Source: an uncultured Pigmentiphaga sp.
GTDB lineage: Bacteria > Pseudomonadota > Gammaproteobacteria > Burkholderiales > Burkholderiaceae_B
Length of the DNA: 41,777 bases
Assembly: GCA_937891425.1 (NCBI GenBank)
Contig: CALAGD010000105.1
Coordinates: 1-41,777, forward strand
Reading direction: 5' to 3'
The position numbers and the translations under genes were made by a program. Of this stretch, positions 1-5,775 are shown one piece after another (within the stretch, counting starts at the first letter, position 1; every line of letters starts with the position of its first letter). The notes below the pieces were generated by a model. That model had not been told where the DNA came from, ran no database searches, and saw nothing but the letters and a program-made list of their open reading frames with translations.

Positions 1-97
1 TGGGGCTGGATGCGAAGTGACCCAGGGCGCACTGCTGCGCCAGAGCACGGCGCGCAGGAGCATGCGTGACAGCCGTATACAGGCGTGCGTATGCGGA

Positions 98-919
98 CTA
101 TTCGGTAACCACGGGTTGCAGGGCTAACCCGATCAGCTCACGCTGGCTGGAGACACCCAGCTTGCGATAGAGCCGCTTCACGTAAGTCTGCACGCTGCTC
201 AGCTGCAACCCCATGGTCTTGGCAATCGTTTCCGATTCGCGGCCGCTCAACACATTGCGTAGCAGTTCGCGCTCGCGGCGGGTGAGTTCGGGATGCAGAC
301 GGGCGACACGCTCGGTCACGAACTGCGGCAGTTCGTTTTCGTAGACGTGGGAGTTGTAATGCAGGCGCAGCAGCTGCATGAGCAGCGGCGCCATGCCCTC
401 GATGAAGTCGATCTCGCGCTGCGAGAACACGCCGTACTCGCGCCCCCGATAGAAATTCAGCGACAGCCAGCGCCGGCCATCAAACATCGACAACAGCGCC
501 AGCCGCTCGGAGATCTTCGGCAGTTCGTAGCAGATGCGACGGTAATCAGGATTTTCGATTTCTTCGCGCGACTGGTGATGCACGAAGATGTTCTTCGCGC
601 CCTGGGGACGCGCCCCTTCGACACTCATGACGTTGCGATTGCCGTCGAGCGAATAAAAGCGCCAAGCGTAGCTGTGCGAGATCGTGGGCAACTCTGGCGT
701 CCGGGCGCGATCGGCAAACGAGATGATCTGGGGTGCCTCGCCATCCTGATAGGCGAATATCGTGCACTGGGCAACGGGCACCTCGGATGAAATCGCCTGC
801 AAGAGCTCGCTGGCAATGGCCTTGGCGGGCAGCGAACCTACCCGCCCAAGCATACTGGCCACCTGCGCGACACTGAACTGGAAGTCGGAACTGACGGTTC
901 TGAGTGGCCAGTACGTCAT
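98..919 (-). CDS. LuxR-type (GerE HTH) transcriptional regulator
   Basis: 273-residue DNA-binding regulator. Residues from about 212 form a LuxR/GerE helix-turn-helix (LTRRERELL ... SSVQTYVKRLYRKLGV), the signature of FixJ/NarL/LuxR proteins. The N-terminal ~200 residues look like a GAF or autoinducer-like sensor fold, with no phospho-acceptor receiver domain, so a small molecule is the likelier signal (inference). The start is well supported: AAGGAGG lies 7 bases upstream of the ATG. It is the last gene of a same-strand group, 33 bp after the VOC gene, so it is probably co-transcribed and controls the operon it belongs to. Family assignment is secure; the ligand is unknown. Confidence 0.85.
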   Translation of the reverse strand: MTYWPLRTVSSDFQFSVAQVASMLGRVGSLPAKAIASELLQAISSEVPVAQCTIFAYQDGEAPQIISFADRARTPELPTISHSYAWRFYSLDGNRNVMSVEGARPQGAKNIFVHHQSREEIENPDYRRICYELPKISERLALLSMFDGRRWLSLNFYRGREYGVFSQREIDFIEGMAPLLMQLLRLHYNSHVYENELPQFVTERVARLHPELTRRERELLRNVLSGRESETIAKTMGLQLSSVQTYVKRLYRKLGVSSQRELIGLALQPVVTE

Positions 920-952
920 TGCCGTCCTCCTTCTGGTCAGGCGTGCGAGCGG

Positions 953-1483
953 TTATGCCGAAGCGTGGAGCCACGCGGCATGCTTCGGTGCACGCTTCGT
1001 CTTCGCCCATTCTTCAAGCATGTCCCACTTCACTTCGTCGAGCTGCTTGTACATGTCGGGCGTGCCGGTGTTGTACGCAAGCTCCAGACGGTGGCCGCTG
1101 GGGTCGTAGAAGTAGATCGACTTGAAGATGGTGTGATCGGTAGGACCAACCACCTCAATGCCGTCGGCCTCCAGACGCGCCTTGACATCCAGCAGCTCCT
1201 GCTCGGAGTCGACCTCGAGCGCCAGATGCTGTGTCCAGGCGGGCGTGTTCGGGTCGCGGCCCATCTCCGGCTTGGTGGGCAGCTCGAAGAATGCCAGCAC
1301 GTTGCCGTTGCCTGCATCCAGGAAGATGTGCATGTACGGATCGGGTTCCTTGGTGGAGGGAACCTTGTCTTCGGCAATGGCAAGGACGAAGTTCATCTTC
1401 AGGTATTTCTGGTAGAACTCGACCGTTTCCTTGGCATCCTTGCAGCGATACGCAACGTGGTGAATGCGCTTGATCAGACTCAT
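953..1483 (-). CDS. VOC-family (glyoxalase/extradiol dioxygenase fold) protein
   Basis: 176-residue single-domain vicinal-oxygen-chelate protein. It has the N-terminal strand IHHVAYRC, a second strand QHLALEVDS and a C-terminal strand GHRLELAYN. His9, the His in QHLAL and the Glu in RLELAY are the expected metal ligands. A helical tail of about 30 residues (KWDMLEEWAKTKRAPKHAAW) follows the fold. I place the start at 1483 because AAGGAG sits 7-8 bases upstream; the TTG-type start 18 bases earlier lacks this. It lies between the DUF2783-like gene and the LuxR gene in a monooxygenase operon. A role as a ring-cleavage dioxygenase or isomerase acting on the hydroxylated product is inference; the exact reaction cannot be read from the sequence. 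Confidence 0.82.
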   Translation of the reverse strand: MSLIKRIHHVAYRCKDAKETVEFYQKYLKMNFVLAIAEDKVPSTKEPDPYMHIFLDAGNGNVLAFFELPTKPEMGRDPNTPAWTQHLALEVDSEQELLDVKARLEADGIEVVGPTDHTIFKSIYFYDPSGHRLELAYNTGTPDMYKQLDEVKWDMLEEWAKTKRAPKHAAWLHASA

Positions 1484-1507
1484 GGTCAACTCCTTGTACA
1501 AATGTAC

Positions 1508-1690
1508 TTACAAATCGCTCAGTGCCGATTCGGCAAGCTCGATGAACCGCTGCGCATCACCCATTTCATTGGCTGCCAGCAGCGCGAGCTTTACAAGAAA
1601 CAGTTCGGACTTCTCGGGGGTTGCGCGGTCGATGGCAACGGCCAGCGCGTCGTAAACCTTTTCCAGGTCGGGGATGGACAATGCCGTCAT
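1508..1690 (-). CDS. small DUF2783-like protein
   Basis: 60-residue, mostly helical acidic protein beginning MTALSIPDLEKVYDALA. The ATG at 1690 has a strong AAGGAG a few bases upstream. It starts 14 bp after the monooxygenase stop and ends about 25 bp before the VOC start, so it is part of the same transcript. It resembles the DUF2783 family of short proteins, which I recall being encoded beside FAD-dependent ring hydroxylases. That match is from memory and not checked. No catalytic residues are evident; an accessory or stabilising role for the neighbouring enzyme is conceivable but unproven. Confidence 0.7.
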   Translation of the reverse strand: MTALSIPDLEKVYDALAVAIDRATPEKSELFLVKLALLAANEMGDAQRFIELAESALSDL

Positions 1691-1704
1691 GTGGTGCTCC
1701 TTGA

Positions 1705-3408
1705 TCATTCGTGTCCCAGCGCAGTTTGAACAGCCGACCGCAACCGATCGGGCGAAAGGGTAAGCCAGCGTGCGCACACATGCTGGTCGGGACGTACCAG
1801 ATAGGCAGCGCCATCTCCGATCACGCCATACTTCGCCCGGAAACGCCCACCCGGATCGGGCAGCACCAGATCCGCACCCTGCACCTGCGCGGAGGCGTCG
1901 TGCCGGATGGCGATGACCTTGAACGGAATTCCGCGAGCGCGGATGCGTTCGATCTCTTCCAGCAGCCCTGGTGCAAGGGCAGCATCGGTGAAGAAATCGA
2001 GCAGGTAGAAGGAGGCCCCCAGGTGATCGAAGAAGTATCCGGCATCGCCCAGGTACACGTTATTGAGTGGCGCCCCGTCGCGCGGACCGCCACGGAACAG
2101 ATTGTCGTCGTCACCGCGCGAATTCAGCACGGAATCGGCATAATCGTGCGGACGCGAGGTACGCCAGTGGAACAATGGCCTGACAAATTCGGTCTTCAGC
2201 GACAGCGACAGCACCGCATCGCGCAACAGGCGGAACCCGCGCGTAGGCGGCGTCATGAAACGCGTGCTCTTGCCTGCCTCATCGATGATTTCACGCGCTG
2301 CGGCAACACGTTCGCCCGAGTACGAGGGCAACAGGCGCGGGCCGGCCCATCCATGGATGGTGAAGGCCAGTTTCCAGATCAGGTCGTGGGCGTCCTGCCA
2401 GCCGGTATTCGCGCCGCGCACGCCGAAGATGGGCAGCATGTGCGCGGCGTCGCCCGTGAAGACGACGCGGCCATGCACATACTCGGGAAGGGTAAGCGCC
2501 CGCGCGGAGTACACCGAGCACCAGTCGAGTTCCCACTGCGGATTCTCGACGCCGATCATCCTGAGCTGGGCATCGATGCGTGCCTTGAGCGACTCGGGGC
2601 GCAATGCCTCTTCGGGCGACTCGCCTTCGGGCAGCTGGTAGTCGACGCGCCAGATACCTTGGGGCTCGCGATGCATCAGCACCGTATTGCCCGGATTCCA
2701 CTCAGGATCGAAGAACGCGAGGCGTTCGGTGGGAAGGTCGAGGTCGATCCGGATATCGGCAATCACGAAACGGCCTTCATACGAATCGCCTTCCATTTTC
2801 AGGCCCATCATGCTGCGGATGCCTGAACGCGCGCCATCGGCCGCGACTACCCAGTCGGCCTCCTGCGTATAGGGACCTTCGGGCGTGTCGACCTCGAGCC
2901 GTACGCCACGGGCGTCCTGCTGCACGTCGATCACCTTGTTGCCCCAGCGCATCTCGATCAGCGGATTGGCCTCAACCGCATCAACCAGAAACTCTTCCAG
3001 GTACTGCTGCTGCAGGTTCAGCATGGGAAAGAAGCGATCATCGGGATCGTGCGGAGCTTCCATGCGGAATACGCGCTGCCCGCGGTAATAGGAATTGCCG
3101 AAACGCCAGGGCAACCCGGCCTTCGACACGCGGTCGGCCACGCCAACCTGCTGCAGGATTTCCATTGAACGGCGGGTGAAGACGATAGCCCGACTGCCGT
3201 GTGACACCTGCAGCTCGGCTTCGAGCAGGACGCAGGGGATGTTGTAGCGGGCAAGGTCAAGCGCCGCCGACAGGCCAATCGGCCCGGCACCGACGATGAC
3301 TACTGGCACGCGCGCAGGTGCGCCAGCAACCTTCGACGGCACCCAGGCCGGGTGGACTTTGTACTCGTAGTAAATCGATCGACGCGGTTCAGTTTCGGGT
3401 CGATGCAT
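1705..3408 (-). CDS. FAD-dependent aromatic-ring monooxygenase (MhpA/PHBH-like)
   Basis: 567-residue class A flavoprotein hydroxylase. The dinucleotide-binding motif VVIVGAGPIGLSAAL lies at residues 37-50 (GxGxxG at 40-45). A central DG motif (AADGARSGIR) and the FAD-ribityl GD motif (VVFTGDAAHMLPIFG, near residue 320) follow. The C-terminal ~120 residues resemble the thioredoxin-like tail of phenol and 3-(3-hydroxyphenyl)propionate hydroxylases. Such enzymes insert one oxygen into an aromatic ring using NAD(P)H and O2 in the cytosol. The ATG is preceded by GGAGG at about 9 bases. It is first in an operon with DUF2783-like, VOC and LuxR genes, suggesting ring hydroxylation followed by further processing. 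The substrate cannot be assigned; mhpA itself is not claimed. Confidence 0.85.
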   Translation of the reverse strand: MHRPETEPRRSIYYEYKVHPAWVPSKVAGAPARVPVVIVGAGPIGLSAALDLARYNIPCVLLEAELQVSHGSRAIVFTRRSMEILQQVGVADRVSKAGLPWRFGNSYYRGQRVFRMEAPHDPDDRFFPMLNLQQQYLEEFLVDAVEANPLIEMRWGNKVIDVQQDARGVRLEVDTPEGPYTQEADWVVAADGARSGIRSMMGLKMEGDSYEGRFVIADIRIDLDLPTERLAFFDPEWNPGNTVLMHREPQGIWRVDYQLPEGESPEEALRPESLKARIDAQLRMIGVENPQWELDWCSVYSARALTLPEYVHGRVVFTGDAAHMLPIFGVRGANTGWQDAHDLIWKLAFTIHGWAGPRLLPSYSGERVAAAREIIDEAGKSTRFMTPPTRGFRLLRDAVLSLSLKTEFVRPLFHWRTSRPHDYADSVLNSRGDDDNLFRGGPRDGAPLNNVYLGDAGYFFDHLGASFYLLDFFTDAALAPGLLEEIERIRARGIPFKVIAIRHDASAQVQGADLVLPDPGGRFRAKYGVIGDGAAYLVRPDQHVCARWLTLSPDRLRSAVQTALGHE

Positions 3409-3423
3409 CGTGTGATGCCTCCA

Positions 3424-3468
3424 TTTAGTGTTGACTCATGCAGCACGCGGGGCTGCTCCAACACTAAA
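3424..3468. promoter_or_regulatory. composite inverted repeat in the monooxygenase leader/promoter
   Basis: A perfect 10-bp inverted repeat, TTTAGTGTTG (3424-3433) and CAACACTAAA (3459-3468), encloses a second 5-bp pair, GCAGC (3440-3444) and GCTGC (3452-3456). It lies directly upstream of the GGAGG ribosome site of the FAD monooxygenase. On the minus strand a TATAAA hexamer (3477-3472) sits just upstream and could be a -10, which would start the transcript inside the distal arm. It may be an operator for the operon's LuxR-type protein or a 5'-leader hairpin. The repeat is directly visible; its role is inference. Confidence 0.5.
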
Positions 3469-3583
3469 AACTTTATAGAGCTAGCTTGCATCACACGTCC
3501 TGAAAAGGGAACAACTATTTGAGCGAAGCTTGACCCCGATCAAACGCGACTGAGGGTTTGCCCTGATATGGCGAGACCCGGTC

Positions 3584-4468
3584 TCATCCCAGACGGCCCG
3601 CGCGAAAATCCTCTACCGCCTGGTAGATCTCTTCCTCGCTGTTCATCACGAATGGACCGTACTGGACAATGGGCTCGTTCAGCGGGCGACCTGCGATGAG
3701 CAGCACGCGGGCCTCGGCAGCAGCACGCAGGATGACCCCGTCGGCATCGTTGCGGTTTTCGAGGATTGCCATCTGTTGCGTGAGCACGTGGCGCCCTTCG
3801 ATGTCGACTTCGCCACGGTATACATATACGAAGGCGTTGTGACCGGCGGGAAGGGCCTGGGAAAACTGCGCGCCTGCGGACAGATGCACGTCCAGGTACA
3901 GCGGTTCAGTTATTTCGCGCTCGACTGCCCCCCGGATACCGTGGCTTTGCCCGGCGATGACCGTCACCGAGACGCCCTCGTCGGTGGTGAACCTAGGCAG
4001 TTCGGCGTTGGGAATGTCGCGATACCAGGGCGTGCACATCTTGGCGCGGGCGGGAAGATTCAGCCACAGCTGGAATCCTTCCATTACGCCATCTTCCTGC
4101 TGGGGTATCTCGGAGTGGATGACGCCCCGGCCGGCAGTCATCCATTGCACGTCACCGTTTTGCAGCAGGCCTTCATGCCCCGCGCTGTCACGATGCCGCA
4201 TGCGGCCCGCAATCATGTAGGTCACGGTTTCGAAGCCGCGATGCGGATGATCCGGGAAGCCGGCAATGTAGTCGTGCGGGTTGTCGCTGCCAAAGGCATC
4301 AAGCATCAGGAAGGGGTCGAGCCGACGCTGCAGACGGTGTGTCAGCACGCGGGTGAGACGGACGCCTGCGCCGTCCGTGGTGGGCTGCCCCACCACGATC
4401 TGTTCGACCTGCCGCGAGCGGTTGACCGCGTCGGGTGCCACGGTTGGTGCCAGGACGTGAGTATTCAT
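3584..4468 (-). CDS. pirin family protein
   Basis: 294-residue bicupin. The diagnostic N-terminal cupin is intact: FPDHPHRGFETVTYMI (residues 71-86) and TAGRGVIHSEIP (111-122). His74, His76, His118 and Glu120 match the four metal ligands of pirins. Bacterial pirins include quercetin 2,3-dioxygenases and regulators of central metabolism; which applies here cannot be told. The ATG at 4468 follows GAAGGAAA. It is transcribed away from the HlyD-type export operon, and the shared 236-bp intergenic region carries two palindromes. The FAD-monooxygenase operon begins 175 bp downstream on the same strand, but its own promoter-like region argues for separate transcription. Confidence 0.9.
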   Translation of the reverse strand: MNTHVLAPTVAPDAVNRSRQVEQIVVGQPTTDGAGVRLTRVLTHRLQRRLDPFLMLDAFGSDNPHDYIAGFPDHPHRGFETVTYMIAGRMRHRDSAGHEGLLQNGDVQWMTAGRGVIHSEIPQQEDGVMEGFQLWLNLPARAKMCTPWYRDIPNAELPRFTTDEGVSVTVIAGQSHGIRGAVEREITEPLYLDVHLSAGAQFSQALPAGHNAFVYVYRGEVDIEGRHVLTQQMAILENRNDADGVILRAAAEARVLLIAGRPLNEPIVQYGPFVMNSEEEIYQAVEDFRAGRLG

Positions 4469-4505
4469 GACATTTCCTTCAGACCATAGAGCGGGTTGAC
4501 TTATC

Positions 4506-4529
4506 CGACACGTCTGGGCTGGCGTGTCG
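4506..4529. promoter_or_regulatory. 7-bp inverted repeat in pirin/exporter intergenic region
   Basis: CGACACG (4506-4512) and CGTGTCG (4523-4529) form a perfect inverted repeat with a 10-bp spacer, placing the half-sites about 1.6 helical turns apart. It lies about 40 bp upstream of the pirin start and is close to where a pirin promoter would be. Two direct CTGTATGC copies with an 11-bp period (4533-4540, 4544-4551) follow immediately. It is probably an operator; the cognate regulator is not encoded nearby in an obvious way. Confidence 0.4.
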
Positions 4530-4590
4530 TCGCTGTATGCTCACTGTATGCCCATTCCCGCTAGAGAAAAATCCCTGCATTTGCATCACG

Positions 4591-4610
4591 TTGTTCCAGC
4601 TATGAAACAA
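4591..4610. promoter_or_regulatory. near-perfect palindrome upstream of the exporter operon
   Basis: TTGTTCCAGCTATGAAACAA is an 8-bp inverted repeat (TTGTTCCA / TGAAACAA) with one mismatch and a 4-bp spacer. It lies 95 bp upstream of the HlyD-like start, in the divergent pirin/exporter region. The layout resembles IclR-, TetR- or LysR-type operators. The right arm extends to ATGAAACAAT, a word also seen at two other non-coding places in the window (14940, 34652). The operator role is inference. Confidence 0.4.
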
Positions 4611-4704
4611 TAGCCATGTGCCGGATGCGTCACGTGACGCCCATGCTGCACTCGCAGTGGGGCCACACAGTTGTGTGCCTTTCGCGTTTTCAACAGAGAT
4701 AGTC

Positions 4705-5775
4705 ATGCAAGCTTCCAGAACCAAGTGGATCGTCACGGCAATCGTCCTCGCTGCCGCCCTGGTCGGTACCTATGTGTGGAACCAGTCGCGCATCGCAGGG
4801 CCGGGCGAGGGGTTCATCAGCGCCAACGGCCGCATCGAAGCCACCGAAGTCGACATCGCCACGCGCCTGCCTGGCCGGCTGGAAACCATCTTTGTCAGCG
4901 AAGGCAGCTTCGTCGAGGCCGGACAGCCGCTGGCGCGCATGCAGGTCGACAGCCTGATCGCCCAGCGTGCCGAGGCCGAAGCCTACTTGCAGCAGGCCAA
5001 GGATGCCCTCAGTAGCCAGGAAGCCGTGGTGGCGGCACGCATCAGCGAGCTGGAGGCTGCAAAGGCGCGCGTCGCGCAGTACGAAAGCGAACTGAATCTC
5101 GCCCAGCAACGGTTGGCACGCTCGGAAACCCTGGCCAGACAGGGAGCCACGCCCCAACAGACACTCGACGACCACCGCGCCGCCCTGCTCAGTACCCGGG
5201 CACTGCTCACGGCCGCACAGGCACAGGTCACGGCCGCGTCCGCGGCAGTGGACGCAGCTCGCGCGCAACTGCAAGGCGCCCGCTCGGCGGTGAAAGCGGC
5301 CCAGGCCACGGTCGAACGCATCCAGACCGATATCGACGACAGTACCCTCAAGGCGCCACGCAGCGGGCGCGTCCAGTACCTGATCGCACAGCCCGGCGAG
5401 GTACTGGGCGCTGGCGGCAAGATCATGAACCTGGTCGACCTCAGCGACGTCTACATGACATTCTTCCTGCCCGAAACGGTGGCCGGGCGCATCGCATTGG
5501 GTACGCCCGTGCATCTGGTGCTGGATGCCGCTCCCGAGTATGTCATTCCCGCTGAGGTGTCATTCGTTTCCAGCGTGGCACAGTTCACCCCCAAGACAGT
5601 GGAGACGGCGAGCGAACGGCAGAAACTCATGTTCCGGGTGCGTGCACGCATCGACCGCGAGCTGCTGCGCAAGCACCTCAGGCAAGTGAAGACCGGGCTG
5701 CCCGGGGTCGCGTGGATACGCCTCGACGATGACGTTGAATGGCCCGAGCAGCTTCGCATTCGCGTACCTGAGTGA
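4705..5775 (+). CDS. yhiI: HlyD-family periplasmic adaptor (YhiI-like)
   Basis: 356-residue membrane-fusion protein. A single N-terminal membrane anchor (residues ~7-24) is followed by a lipoyl-like half (RIEATEVDIATRLPGRL). A long Ala/Gln/Glu-rich coiled-coil hairpin spans about 85-220, then the second lipoyl half (LKAPRSGRVQYLIAQPGEV) and a beta-barrel domain. Such adaptors link an inner-membrane transporter to an outer-membrane channel. The start at 4705 puts the anchor directly at the N-terminus; the frame stays open 87 bases upstream, but that stretch looks non-coding. Its stop overlaps the next gene. The order adaptor / double-ATPase / ABC-2 permease matches E. coli yhiI-rbbA-yhhJ, the basis for the symbol. 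No outer-membrane factor is adjacent, so a shared TolC-like channel is assumed. Confidence 0.85.
   Translation: MQASRTKWIVTAIVLAAALVGTYVWNQSRIAGPGEGFISANGRIEATEVDIATRLPGRLETIFVSEGSFVEAGQPLARMQVDSLIAQRAEAEAYLQQAKDALSSQEAVVAARISELEAAKARVAQYESELNLAQQRLARSETLARQGATPQQTLDDHRAALLSTRALLTAAQAQVTAASAAVDAARAQLQGARSAVKAAQATVERIQTDIDDSTLKAPRSGRVQYLIAQPGEVLGAGGKIMNLVDLSDVYMTFFLPETVAGRIALGTPVHLVLDAAPEYVIPAEVSFVSSVAQFTPKTVETASERQKLMFRVRARIDRELLRKHLRQVKTGLPGVAWIRLDDDVEWPEQLRIRVPE

Noticed and set aside
1..97. Short open frames at the left edge on both strands
   Set aside because: Only about 20-30 codons are visible, with no recognisable sequence or ribosome site; a gene end or start here cannot be told from chance.
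3573..3585. Palindrome GAGACCCGGTCTC at the pirin stop as a terminator
   Set aside because: It overlaps the stop codon, has a one-base centre and no T-run, so it cannot act as an intrinsic terminator.
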